DNA of 64,000 bases from Brevundimonas sp. UBA4553 (GCF_002387245.1 NZ_DGLD01000018.1:1543-65542), one strand, 5' to 3'. Shown: positions 1 to 8,398, numbered from the stretch's first letter. Translations and numbers: made by a program. The notes: generated by a model not told the origin, from the sequence alone.

Positions 1-2561
1 CCGCAGGCGGTACGTCCGTGACCCTCAACGGCACGAACTTCTCAGGCGCCACGGCAGTGACCTTCGGGGCGACGGCGGCGAGCGGCTTCACGGTCAATAG
101 TGCGACCCAGATCACGGCGACGGCTCCGGCCGGAGGGGGAACGGTGGATATCCGCGTGACCACGGCGGGCGGAATCAGCGCGACTTCGACTGCCGATCAG
201 TTCACCTATGTCGGTGCGCCTTCGTTGGCGAACATCAGCCAGACCGTGATATACGACACCCCGACGGTGATTGACCTCAGTGGCGCAATCAGCGGCGAGC
301 ACGATAGCATCGCCGTGGCCATCGCTCCGGTGAATGGCGCAGCCAGCGTTGCAGGCGACGTGATCACCTATACGCCGAACGCCGGATATTCCGGCGCTGA
401 CAGCTTTACCTGGACCGCGACGGGGCTGGGCGGAACCTCGACTGCGGCCACGGTGACCCTGACCGTGGCCGGGCCGACACGACCGGCAATCGACACGCCT
501 GGAGAGCCGGTCGTAGTGCCGCCGTCTGCCGGCGGTTCGGGATCGGTCAGCATTGATCTTGGTTCCGTCAGCCAGGGTCTGATCGACGGTTATCGTATCA
601 CGGTCGCCAGCCAGTTCGGCGTGGCGGAGGTTACGAACGGGGCGGCTGCGGCGCCAATGCAGGCCCGGGCTTCGGCCGCGCCTCAGGCGGCTGGCCCCTA
701 TCGATTGGTCTATACGCCGGCCGCAAACTTCATGGGCGAGGACACAGTGACCGTGGTGGCCTATGGGCCGGGCGGAGATTCCTCCCCGGTGACCTTCACC
801 TTCCGGGTGGCGGGCAGGGCGCCCGATCTGTCGGGCGCAGTGCTCTCGGGCGCTTCGGTGACCTTCACGCCGACTGCGGGCCTAATCGGCGGACCGTTCC
901 AGGCCCTGCGCATCACCAGTGCGCCGAGCTTCGGCACGGCCACGGTAAACGGACTGAGCCTGGTGTTTACGCCCGGCACCAACGGCGGGACGACTGCGTT
1001 CGACTATATCGTCGATCTGCCATTCGGCCCTTCGGCGGCGGGCCGGGTGTCGCTGACCTCCAACGCCATGCCCGGATCAGAGGCCCTGATCGCCCAGACC
1101 CTGCAGGGCGTGCCAGTGACGGTCCGTCTCGGCGACGTCGCGGGCGGCCCCTTCACCGGCGCCGCCGTGGTCTCCCTGGCACCGGCGATAGCGGGCGAGG
1201 CGACCATCGCCAAGGCCGGCGATGACTATGACCTGACCTTCGTCTCGAGCGGAGACTTCTCGGGCGAGGCGGTAGTCACCTACAGCCTGAGCAACGCGTC
1301 CGGCACGACCAACAGCACCCTGACCGTCACGGTCGAGGCGCGTCCCGATCCGTCACTGGATCCTGAGGTGAGGGGGGTGGCGACCAGTCAGGTCACCTCG
1401 GCTCGCCGGTTCGCCGACGCCCAGATCAACAACTTCCAGCAGCGTCTGCGCGATCTGCACGACGGCACCAATGGCTCGTCCAATGGTCTGAGCCTGAACC
1501 TGGGCCTGGGCGGCGCCGAGGCGGATCGCGATCCGCAGCAGGCGCTGCGCCGTCAGCTGGGTCAGGACCGCAACCTCGACCCCGGCGCTCTGGGCAGCGA
1601 TCGCGAACGCGAGATGCTGGGTCTGGACCTCTGGGCCGGACGGGCGCAGGCCTCAGTCCTGGCGGCCGAAAGCGATGACCGTCTGAACGCGGCGCCGCAA
1701 ACGGCTGAGGGCCTTGGGGCCTCCGTGGGTCTGTGGACCTCCGGTTCGGTCGATTGGGGCCGTCGGGATGCGACGGGCCAGCGCGACAGCCGCTTCACCA
1801 CGCAGGGCGCGACCCTGGGTCTGGACGTCAAGGTCTCCGATCAACTGATCGTCGGCGGCGGCGTCGGCTATGGCGAGGACAAGACCCGGATCGGCGACAG
1901 CGGCTCGGTCACGAACGGCAAGGCCTTCACTGGCGCCCTCTACGCCAGCTGGCGCCCGGCCGAGGCCTTCTATGTCGACGGTGTGCTCGGCCTGGCCAAC
2001 CTGGACTTCACGTCCCGGCGCTGGGTCGAGGGTCTGGCCGGGCAGGCCGACGGCTATGCCGACGGTGACCGGTCCGGCGACGTGCGCTTCGCCTCGGCCG
2101 CCTTTGGCCGGGTCCTGCGCGGCGAGCGGGTGACAAGCGACTTCTATGCGCGACTGGACGCCCGCGACATCACGCTGGACGGCTTCACCGAGACCGGCGG
2201 CGGCCTGTCCGCCCTGACCTGGGATGAGATCGAGCAGAAGAGCCTGTCGGCCAACCTCGGCGCCTCCTGGCGCTGGACGCTGGACAGCCGTCGCTACGGC
2301 CAGTTCCGGCCGACCGCGCGTGTAGAGTGGTCGCACGAGCTGGAGGACATCGGCACCCAAGGCGTTCGTTACGCCGACTGGACGACCAGCCCGACCTATC
2401 TGGTCCCGCTGAACGCCTGGTCACGCAACGCGATCAACTTGGACCTGGGAACCGAGTGGTCGCTAAGCGACCGCTTGATGCTCAGCCTCGGCTACCGCGG
2501 CGCCCTCGGCGACGTCAGCACCAGCCACGGCGCCCAGATCGGGATGAAGTACGGCTGGTGA
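1..2561 (+). CDS. Autotransporter adhesin with IPT/TIG and Ig-like repeats (5' end outside window)
   Basis: The reading frame is already open at base 3, so the start lies upstream of the window. The first visible ~75 residues resemble an IPT/TIG fold (GTSVTLNGTNF). After these come several Ig-like/tandem-95-type modules rich in T, V, G and D, with the recurring pattern ITYTPNAGYSGADSFTW, to about residue 450. A less ordered linker with Gln/Arg-rich helices follows. The last ~290 residues alternate polar and hydrophobic residues with conserved aromatics (LGLDVKVSDQLIVGGGVGYG, ALYASWRPAEAFYVDGVLGL), as expected for a 12-strand autotransporter beta-barrel. The protein ends in GMKYGW, a C-terminal aromatic typical of outer-membrane barrels. 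By family, this is a type V secretion protein that displays its repeat passenger on the cell surface. Adhesion is inferred; no enzyme motif is visible. Confidence 0.85.
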   Translation, partial: AGGTSVTLNGTNFSGATAVTFGATAASGFTVNSATQITATAPAGGGTVDIRVTTAGGISATSTADQFTYVGAPSLANISQTVIYDTPTVIDLSGAISGEHDSIAVAIAPVNGAASVAGDVITYTPNAGYSGADSFTWTATGLGGTSTAATVTLTVAGPTRPAIDTPGEPVVVPPSAGGSGSVSIDLGSVSQGLIDGYRITVASQFGVAEVTNGAAAAPMQARASAAPQAAGPYRLVYTPAANFMGEDTVTVVAYGPGGDSSPVTFTFRVAGRAPDLSGAVLSGASVTFTPTAGLIGGPFQALRITSAPSFGTATVNGLSLVFTPGTNGGTTAFDYIVDLPFGPSAAGRVSLTSNAMPGSEALIAQTLQGVPVTVRLGDVAGGPFTGAAVVSLAPAIAGEATIAKAGDDYDLTFVSSGDFSGEAVVTYSLSNASGTTNSTLTVTVEARPDPSLDPEVRGVATSQVTSARRFADAQINNFQQRLRDLHDGTNGSSNGLSLNLGLGGAEADRDPQQALRRQLGQDRNLDPGALGSDREREMLGLDLWAGRAQASVLAAESDDRLNAAPQTAEGLGASVGLWTSGSVDWGRRDATGQRDSRFTTQGATLGLDVKVSDQLIVGGGVGYGEDKTRIGDSGSVTNGKAFTGALYASWRPAEAFYVDGVLGLANLDFTSRRWVEGLAGQADGYADGDRSGDVRFASAAFGRVLRGERVTSDFYARLDARDITLDGFTETGGGLSALTWDEIEQKSLSANLGASWRWTLDSRRYGQFRPTARVEWSHELEDIGTQGVRYADWTTSPTYLVPLNAWSRNAINLDLGTEWSLSDRLMLSLGYRGALGDVSTSHGAQIGMKYGW

Positions 2562-2570
2562 TGCAGGATG

Positions 2571-2595
2571 GGGCCGCGGCGATGTCGCGGCCCCG
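2571..2595 (+). terminator. Hairpin terminator after the autotransporter gene
   Basis: A perfect 9-bp stem, GGGGCCGCG at 2571-2579 pairing with CGCGGCCCC at 2587-2595, has a 7-base loop and starts 10 bases after the stop codon. There is no T-run behind it, so intrinsic termination is likely but not certain. Confidence 0.6.
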
Positions 2596-2752
2596 GACTG
2601 GATAGGGCTGATGCTCAGGGACGCGACGAATGTCGCCTTGTCGGCGCGACGCCAATGACCGTTCTTGGCGCGGTGCAGTCGTTCATCCCGGCCAGCCGTC
2701 GCTCATCCCAAGCATAATGTCCGCCGCCAGCGGTCATCGGCAGAAGGTCATC

Positions 2753-3427
2753 ATGACCTCGATCTTCATACCTGTGCTCGCCATTCATATCCTCTTCGGC
2801 CTGATCTGCGTCGCAACCGGGGTGATACCCCTGATCACGCGCAAGGGCGGTCGTTTCCACCGCCTCTCGGGCCGGGTCTATTCGGGGGCAATGGCCGTGC
2901 TCCTGCTCGCGGCCTGGATCATGACCATCATCCATTTCAGCGCCTATTTCCTGGCGCTGACCGCCATGGCGACACTGGGTCTGTTCTCGGGCCTGCGGGT
3001 GCTGGGTCGCAAGCGCCCCGACCTGAAATGCGGAGATCGCGCCAGACGCCTGGACTGGCTGGTCACATCGGGGATTGTCGGTGTGGCGCTGACGACGTTC
3101 TACTTGACGATGTCGGGAGCCGCAGGGGCAAGTTTCGCCGTCTCGGCCGCCTTGGCGGCGGCTGGTCTGGTCTATGGCGCCTATGACCTCTGGCGCTTTT
3201 GCGCGCCGACGGCCTGGCCGTTCTCGCCGAGGCTCTGGATGTACGAGCACCTCGTGAAGATGATAGGCGCCTACAGCGCCGTCTGGGCGGCCTTCTCCGG
3301 AAATTTCATGACCTTCATTCCCGCTCCGTGGAGCCAGTTGTGGCCCAGTCTGGTCTTCCAGGCGCTGGCGCTCGGCTGGCTTATGCGGCTGGCCATCAAG
3401 CGAACTTCGCGCACCGCGCTCTCGTGA
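2753..3427 (+). CDS. DUF2306-like multi-pass membrane protein
   Basis: A 224-residue, strongly hydrophobic protein with about six to seven predicted membrane spans. An early segment (HILFGLICVATGVIPLITRK) leads into GGRFHRLSGRVY, which looks like the His/Gly/Tyr signature of DUF2306-type predicted membrane proteins. The frame is open further upstream, with ATGs at 2630 and 2717. I chose 2753 because AGAAGG sits five bases before it and the hydrophobic domain starts immediately. The next gene, a LytTR regulator, starts at a GTG overlapping this stop codon (GTGA), so the two are probably co-translated. Biochemical function is unknown. Acting as a membrane partner of the regulator is inference from the coupling. 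Confidence 0.75.
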   Translation: MTSIFIPVLAIHILFGLICVATGVIPLITRKGGRFHRLSGRVYSGAMAVLLLAAWIMTIIHFSAYFLALTAMATLGLFSGLRVLGRKRPDLKCGDRARRLDWLVTSGIVGVALTTFYLTMSGAAGASFAVSAALAAAGLVYGAYDLWRFCAPTAWPFSPRLWMYEHLVKMIGAYSAVWAAFSGNFMTFIPAPWSQLWPSLVFQALALGWLMRLAIKRTSRTALS

Positions 3428-4287
3428 CGGCCTGGATCGAGCGCCTTGGTACGGCGACGCTGGTCCGGATTTTCGCGGCCTATAGCTGGGCAGCCAGCAC
3501 GGTGTGCGCCGCCTGGTTCGCCCGCCGATTTTCGGTTGAGCGCGGCGCGGCGCTGGAACCAGCGCTCTGCCTGATCTGGCAGGGGCTGGTCTTCGGCGCC
3601 TGGTTGCCGGCGGGCGGGCTGGTCTGGCTTCTCCTCAAACGCTTTGGAACGACCGGACGCGGCCTTGCGGCCTTGACCCTAGCCATGCCTCCAGTGGTTC
3701 TGCTTGAGGTGGCCGCGGGCGCGTCGCTGGACATTGTGTTCGCCGGAGGCGGCGACTTCGCGGATTTCGCCGGGCGGATGGTTTCCAAGGCCCCGGTCGC
3801 CATCCTCCTCTGGACCGCGATCTGCGCCGTCGGCCTTGCCGCGGTTCAGCGGGATCGGGCGCTCGGGGCCCGGCGACGCGCCGACATGCTGCAGAGCGCC
3901 CTGGTTCAGGCGCGTCGGGCCGTAAGCGCGCCCGGGCCGGAGCGCCTGCTGGTCACGACAGGGCGGAGGCGAGCGCCGGTGATGCTGCACGAGGTCGAGT
4001 GGTTCGCGTCAGCGGGCAACTATGTCGTGGTGCACTGGCAGGAACGGGAGGGCCTTGTCCGGACCTCGCTCAAGGCCATCGAAGCGACCCTGGATCCCGC
4101 CGTGTTCGCCCGAACCCATCGGTCGACCATCGTGAACCTGGCCTGTGTCAATGACGCTCAGTCCCTCTCGGACGGCTCCTGGAGGCTGACCATGGCGAGC
4201 GGCGGCGAGATCGTGGTCAGTCGAGCGTTTCGTGATGAGATCCTGACGAGGCTGGGAAGGTCCGCTCTTCGGCTGCACGTCAGCTGA
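3424..4287 (+). CDS. Membrane-anchored LytTR-family transcriptional regulator
   Basis: A 287-residue protein. Residues ~1-141 hold four predicted membrane helices (about 12-32, 46-71, 80-100 and 122-141). A short basic linker (GARRRADML) leads to a LytTR DNA-binding domain at ~174-280. Recognisable LytTR elements are the strand with E190-V-E-W-F-A-S-A-G-N-Y, the R-T-S-L-K-A-I-E helix, and F-A-R-T-H-R-S-T-I-V-N. LytTR domains bind DNA through beta-strands and usually control envelope, toxin or competence genes. There is no receiver domain, so input probably comes through the membrane part. The GTG start at 3424 overlaps the previous stop by four bases, which fixes the start and implies translational coupling with the membrane protein upstream. 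Targets cannot be read from sequence; autoregulation is common in the family. Confidence 0.85.
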   Translation: MTAWIERLGTATLVRIFAAYSWAASTVCAAWFARRFSVERGAALEPALCLIWQGLVFGAWLPAGGLVWLLLKRFGTTGRGLAALTLAMPPVVLLEVAAGASLDIVFAGGGDFADFAGRMVSKAPVAILLWTAICAVGLAAVQRDRALGARRRADMLQSALVQARRAVSAPGPERLLVTTGRRRAPVMLHEVEWFASAGNYVVVHWQEREGLVRTSLKAIEATLDPAVFARTHRSTIVNLACVNDAQSLSDGSWRLTMASGGEIVVSRAFRDEILTRLGRSALRLHVS

Positions 4288-4296
4288 TGGCGGATC

Positions 4297-5217
4297 TCAG
4301 CCTCTGGATCGCCTCGAGCCGGCGTCGGCCTCGGCCTGTCGTCGCGCAAAGTCGATGAACGCCTTGAACGCTGCCGTCGGGTTCCGGCGGCTGGGATAGT
4401 AGAGGCTCAGGGGCGACAGGGCGGGCGTCCAATCCTCGAGGACGCAGACAAGCCGGCCTGCCTTGATGTCGTCGCGCACGTCGGATTCCATTGCCAGGGT
4501 GAGGCCGGCTGAAGCCAGGGCGGCGGAGCGGGCGAGGCTCGCTTCGTCGAGGGTGAGAGCACCCTCCACGTCGACATGCACCGTTTGCCCATCCTTCCCG
4601 AACGGCCAGCGATAGATCGCGCCATTGGGCAGACGGACGCGAAGACAAGCATGCTTCAGCAGGTCCTGGGGTATCAGCGGCGTTCCTCGGGATACCAAGT
4701 AGGCTGGCGAGGCCACCACGACGTTTCGTCGAGCGAACCCGAGGGGGAGGGCGATCATGTCGACCGGTACGCGGTCAGCGCTGCGTATGCCGAAGTCGAA
4801 CCCACCCGCGACGATGTCCACCATCCGGCCCTCAGTGACGACGTCGATGTGAACCTGAGGATGTTCGCGCACGAAGGGCAGGACGAGGGAGGAGAAGATT
4901 TCTCGCGCCGCAGTCGGGAAGGCGTTGATGCGAAGCGTCCCCGAAGGCGTGGCCTGCCGGGAGCGCACGACGTCCATGGCGTCATGAATATCACGCAGGG
5001 CGGGTGCGACTTGGGAGACGAACTGCTGCCCCGCCTCCGTCAGAGAAACACTTCGGGTCGTTCGGTTGAACAGGCGGACGCCGAGCGTGCGCTCCAGCTT
5101 TCCCACCGCATTGCTCAGCGCGGTTGTCGAGACCCCGAGTTCGATCGCGGCCGCTCGGAACTTGCCGCAACGAGCGACGACCAGAACGGCATCCAGTTCA
5201 GTGAGGCTGCTCTTCAT
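4297..5217 (-). CDS. LysR-family transcriptional regulator
   Basis: A 306-residue protein of ordinary LysR length. The N-terminal winged helix-turn-helix (residues ~4-62; CGKFRAAAIELGVSTTALSN, then LERTLGVRLFNRTTRSVSLT) is followed by a periplasmic-binding-like effector domain (~90-295). The subfamily with a conserved V-D-I-V-A-G-G-F-D-F-G-I-R stretch commonly regulates a neighbouring short-chain dehydrogenase or similar enzyme. The gene is divergent from the NTF2-like/SDR pair at 5344-6458 across 126 bases, the usual LysR-target arrangement. Two GATTATCG repeats in that gap are candidate binding sites. Effector unknown. Confidence 0.92.
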   Translation of the reverse strand: MKSSLTELDAVLVVARCGKFRAAAIELGVSTTALSNAVGKLERTLGVRLFNRTTRSVSLTEAGQQFVSQVAPALRDIHDAMDVVRSRQATPSGTLRINAFPTAAREIFSSLVLPFVREHPQVHIDVVTEGRMVDIVAGGFDFGIRSADRVPVDMIALPLGFARRNVVVASPAYLVSRGTPLIPQDLLKHACLRVRLPNGAIYRWPFGKDGQTVHVDVEGALTLDEASLARSAALASAGLTLAMESDVRDDIKAGRLVCVLEDWTPALSPLSLYYPSRRNPTAAFKAFIDFARRQAEADAGSRRSRG

Positions 5218-5226
5218 TATTATCCC

Positions 5227-5266
5227 GATTATCGTGACGGCTCATTCTGAGTTGTCCTGATTATCG
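5227..5266. promoter_or_regulatory. Candidate LysR operator: two GATTATCG direct repeats
   Basis: GATTATCG occurs at 5227-5234 and again at 5259-5266, 32 bases apart, close to three helical turns. Both lie between the divergent LysR gene and the NTF2-like/SDR genes. Spacing and placement fit a shared operator/activation site; binding is inferred. Confidence 0.4.
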
Positions 5267-5343
5267 CGCGACCTGTCCATCTCTACCTTGGCGTCATCGA
5301 AGGTGCAGTTACCGGGCTGCGACCGAAACAACAGGACAGAACA

Positions 5344-5673
5344 ATGTCGCCACAGCTTCCTTCCCCGATCGCCGACTATGTCGAGGCCAATTCCCGCCTA
5401 GACCTCGACGGCATGATCGAAACCTTCGCCGCCGACGCGGTCCTCTTGGACAACGGAAAACGCTTCGAAGGCCATGATGAGATTCGCGCCCTGCTCAAGG
5501 AGATGGTGGTCGGTCTCAAGGCGATTTTCACCCCCGACACCCTTCGGCATGAGGACGCTGTTGTTGTGTGCGAGGGTCCGGCCCATGGCGACTTTCCGGG
5601 CAGCCCGATCCGCTTCACCTACCGCGTCGAACTCGAAGGCGACGTCATCAAGACAATGGATGTCTCAGCATGA
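5344..5673 (+). CDS. NTF2-like (SnoaL-type) small protein
   Basis: A 109-residue protein. It begins with a helix followed by the typical NTF2-fold opening, in which residues ~14-40 read A-N-S-R-L-D-L-D-G-M-I-E-T-F-A-A-D-A-V-L. A short F-E-G-H-D-E-I-R-A-L-L motif and alternating strands follow. Members act as isomerases, hydrolases or ligand-binding accessory domains, and catalytic residues cannot be assigned here. The stop codon overlaps the start of the downstream SDR (ATGA), so the two proteins are probably made together and may work on the same substrate. Divergent from the LysR regulator, which likely controls it. Confidence 0.8.
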   Translation: MSPQLPSPIADYVEANSRLDLDGMIETFAADAVLLDNGKRFEGHDEIRALLKEMVVGLKAIFTPDTLRHEDAVVVCEGPAHGDFPGSPIRFTYRVELEGDVIKTMDVSA

Positions 5674-6458
5674 CCGCCCGGGCGAATCCCAACGAGTTCG
5701 CGGGCAAGCGCGTGCTCATCAGCGGTGGCACCAAGGGTCTGGGCCGCGCCACCGTCGATCGCTTTCTGGCCGGCGGCGCCCGTGTGATCACCTCGGCGCG
5801 CTCGAACCCTGATCCCATCGAAGGCATGGAGTTTGTCCAGGCGGATCTGACGACCGCCGCAGGCGGAGAAGACTTCGCACAGACGGCGCTCGAGCGTCTG
5901 GGCGGTGTCGATATTCTCGTCCATGTGTTGGGCGGTTCCGCCAGTCCAACTGGCGGCTTCGTCGCCCTGACGGACGACCACTGGCTGTCCGAACTGAATG
6001 TGAACCTGCTGGCGGCCGTTCGTCTCGACCGTATCCTGATCCCTCAGATGATCGAGCGTGGCTCGGGTGCAGTGGTGCACGTGACCTCGGTCCAATCGGT
6101 CCTGCCTCTGCCCGACGCGACCACGGCCTACGCCGCAGCCAAGGCCGCGCTACGGACCTACAGCAAGTCCATTTCAAAGGAGCTCGGTCCCAAGGGCGTG
6201 CGGGTCAACACCGTCTCGCCGGGCTGGATCATGACGGAGGGCACGGACGTGTTCCTTAAACGCATCTGGGCGGCCAACGGCGGAACCCTCGAAGACGCGC
6301 GGCAGCTCGTCCTTGCGGGCCTCGGCGGTATCGCGATCGGACGGGGCGCCGAACCTTACGAGGTCGCAGAAGCGATAGCCTTCCTGGCCTCGGATCGCGC
6401 TTCCTCGATTCATGGCTCGGAGCTCGTCGTCGACGGCGGCACCGTGCCGACCGTGTGA
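5670..6458 (+). CDS. Short-chain dehydrogenase/reductase (SDR)
   Basis: A 262-residue classical SDR. The nucleotide-binding motif SGGTKGLG is at residues ~18-25. The structural Asn is near N112 (ELNVNLLAAV). The catalytic triad is S140 (VVHVTS), Y154 and K158 (YAAAK). The C-terminus reads S-S-I-H-G-S-E-L-V-V-D-G-G, the usual substrate-loop end of the family. It is expected to be an NAD(P)-dependent alcohol/ketone oxidoreductase in the cytoplasm; the substrate is unknown. The ATG at 5670 overlaps the NTF2-like stop codon, which is why I prefer it to the start at 5568 in the same open frame. Confidence 0.9.
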   Translation: MTARANPNEFAGKRVLISGGTKGLGRATVDRFLAGGARVITSARSNPDPIEGMEFVQADLTTAAGGEDFAQTALERLGGVDILVHVLGGSASPTGGFVALTDDHWLSELNVNLLAAVRLDRILIPQMIERGSGAVVHVTSVQSVLPLPDATTAYAAAKAALRTYSKSISKELGPKGVRVNTVSPGWIMTEGTDVFLKRIWAANGGTLEDARQLVLAGLGGIAIGRGAEPYEVAEAIAFLASDRASSIHGSELVVDGGTVPTV

Positions 6459-6509
6459 CCGCAAGGCCTGTCCGAGCTCGGCTCACTGGCTAGGCGCGGT
6501 CAGGTCTCT

Positions 6510-6545
6510 AATGTCCGCTTTCGGGCAGCTAGGCAATGTCCGCTT
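6510..6545. repeat. Short direct repeat AATGTCCGCTT downstream of the recombinase remnant
   Basis: AATGTCCGCTT occurs at 6510-6520 and 6535-6545, 25 bases apart, between the SDR and the 3' end of the broken recombinase. This may be a remnant of an element boundary or a res-like site; the sequence alone does not decide. Confidence 0.3.
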
Positions 6546-6574
6546 GTGGCGCGGAACTGACATTTGTTCGACCA

Positions 6575-7150
6575 TCAGCCTGCCGACGACTTGCGCTTTT
6601 CTACCCTCTCGAGAGATCGATAGAGAGTCGATCTGGCGACACCAAGCGTCTGGGCCACCTCGGCACCGGTCGTTTCGGGATCCTTTAGCAGGCGAGCCGC
6701 GTGCCTCAGTTGCTGAGCTGTAAGTTTGGCTGGTCGCCCACCTAAACGCCCCCGCGCTTTGGCGGCTCGGAGGCCCGCTTTGGTACGCTCCCGCACTAGA
6801 TCTCGCTCCATTTCAGCAAGGGCAGCCATAACGTGAAAGAAAAAAGCGGCCAGCTGATGTGGCCGTGTCGATTCCGTCGGTCAGACTGACGAACTGCACG
6901 TCGCGGTTCTGGAGATCCGCAACGAACTCCACGAGTTGGCGAACGGTTCTGCCAAGTCGGTCGAGTTTCCAAACTACTAGCGCGTCGCCAGGTCGCAGAT
7001 GAGACTGCGCCTCTTGCAGCCCCGGGCGATCACCGCGACCTCCACTCATCTGGTCAGAAAAGATTCGTCCGCAGCCATAAGTCTTCAGCGCATCGACTTG
7101 GAGGTCGAGGCGCTGCTCCCTGTCGATACGCGTGCGTAGCCAATCAACAT
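6575..7150 (-). pseudogene. Serine recombinase (resolvase/invertase family) broken by two single-base indels
   Basis: Read in three frames, the 576 bases give a complete ~191-residue Tn3-resolvase/Hin-type protein. It starts MLIGYARVST, with the nucleophilic Ser at position 9, and has a catalytic core around VVWKLDRLGRTVRQLVEF. A GRFFFHVMAALAEMERDLV helix and a C-terminal helix-turn-helix (GAEVAQTLGVARSTLYRSL) follow. Frame is lost at 7118-7120, where one G is missing from a G-run on the coding strand. It is regained after 6840-6845, where one T too many is present in a T-run. The two changes cancel in length. No transposase or inverted repeats are visible nearby. It is either a decaying gene or two homopolymer sequencing errors; the protein family itself is clear. 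Confidence 0.85.
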
Positions 7151-7651
7151 GTGGCGATTGTCGCAGAACTCAGCGCCCCATCCAAACGTAGCCATTTGAT
7201 TTCGCTACACAGTTTTCGTCCCTGTGAATGTGAGACGGACCGGGGAGGGGTGTCTTAAATCGTCGAGTGATGCAAAATGGACCGTTTGTGGGACCGGTAG
7301 AGATGAGGCGAAAGGCCGCTTCTGAGGGGGCCAGCAAGGAATGCAGCGCCGCTTCAGTCATTTGACGGGAAATTTGTTCAAGCTTTCCGGATGGCGATGT
7401 GCGGCATCGCTCGCGGGGCGCTCGGGCCGAAACCAACAGGCAGACCCACTATTGCTTCTGGCGTTGGCACTGCCCATTCACAATTTCCACCAACTCAGCG
7501 TCCGATCCCGTAGGTGGTCGGCGGACCTTCGGGATCGTTGGCAAAGCTGTGCGATGACAGCCGCCTTCAGCGGCTTCAACTAATCCAGTTGCAGAGCGAC
7601 TAGACGGCGAGTCGTCAATGCGCGATTCTCTTCGAACCAAGGAGAGAAGGC
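7151..7651. other. Gap without a convincing gene, part of an accessory scar
   Basis: Five hundred bases between the recombinase start and the next small gene. Open frames exist on both strands (for example 7170-7436 minus), but none has a family-like protein, a good ribosome site or normal codon use for this genome. Base composition is less extreme than in the flanking genes. It looks like mobile-element debris or the recombinase's upstream region; no inverted repeats were identified. Confidence 0.5.
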
Positions 7652-8023
7652 GTGCCGACCATGATTGCCGAATTCGACGATACAATCTCTGCGGATCAGG
7701 GCCCGGACATACCTCGCGCTACGCTGTCCGTGCGCATTCCTCGCTGGGCCCATAAACGTATGAAGACCGGCGCGCGTGATGCCGGCTCAACAGCCGCTGA
7801 ACTCTACGCGTCTGTCATTGAGCGGTTCTTGAAGGACGACTTGCAGCACTGGAGTAAGGCGCTTCTTACCGGGCCGACATCATCTCCGCCGACCACGCTC
7901 ACCATGGCGAAGCCCCTGGCGCTCCGAGTGAGAGCGCTGGCAGAAGAGCGCGACATTCAAATAGTTTTCACCGCCGTGCTTCTTCATCTTGATGAAGCGC
8001 CACCAAGCGCTGTCGCAGCGTAG
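7652..8023 (+). CDS. Hypothetical protein, possible ribbon-helix-helix fold
   Basis: A 123-residue protein I do not recognise. Residues ~24-62 (ATLSVRIPRWAHKRM, then STAAELYASVIERFL) suggest a beta-strand followed by two helices, as in ribbon-helix-helix DNA-binding proteins and antitoxins. A weaker second copy may lie at ~87-115 (LTMAKPLALRVRALAEE). AAGGAG at 7639 is seven bases before the GTG start at 7652; an ATG at 7661 is an alternative. No partner toxin gene is evident on either side. It lies inside the scar between a broken recombinase and truncated dnaE2, so acquisition by transfer is plausible. Function should be treated as unknown. Confidence 0.4.
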   Translation: MPTMIAEFDDTISADQGPDIPRATLSVRIPRWAHKRMKTGARDAGSTAAELYASVIERFLKDDLQHWSKALLTGPTSSPPTTLTMAKPLALRVRALAEERDIQIVFTAVLLHLDEAPPSAVAA

Positions 8024-8398
8024 CCAAAGCTCCACGCCCTCATTGCCGTCAGCCCAACCAAGCTGTCTGCGATCTGATCGAATACGTGTGCGAATTAGAG
8101 GGGAAAGGCGCGGTTCGCAGAGTTTGCGATCAGTTACAGAAATCGACAGACTGGGAGCTCCACGATTCACGCATAAGATATATTATGCGAAGGAAAACAC
8201 CAGTTCGATAGTGTTGCAGGACGTGTAGCACGAAGCCTCGGCGCGGAGCATCACTGGCTCTCCATCGACGGCGTCTGATGCATCAAGACACTCGTGCCCG
8301 GCAGGCCAGCTTGAAGAACGGCTCTGCTGCGCGACAACTGCCGATCTCTCTCGCGTTGCTGGTCGCCCTTCCAGCGCATTGACCCTGCTTGACTTTGC
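8024..8398. other. Non-coding gap in the accessory scar
   Basis: No protein-like frame is seen here on either strand. The stretch is relatively AT-rich around 8160-8220 and contains a 7-bp inverted repeat at 8170-8189. It ends where recognisable dnaE2 sequence begins (about 8440), so it probably marks the junction of a deletion or insertion. Confidence 0.5.
8170..8189. repeat. Perfect 7-bp inverted repeat in non-coding DNA
   Basis: CGCATAA at 8170-8176 is mirrored by TTATGCG at 8183-8189 around a 6-base AT-rich centre. It resembles a repressor operator or a small hairpin; no adjacent gene clearly uses it. Confidence 0.35.

Noticed and set aside
7170..7436. Minus-strand frame of 88 codons upstream of the recombinase
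   Set aside because: No homology pattern, atypical codon use and no ribosome site. It probably arises by chance in element debris.
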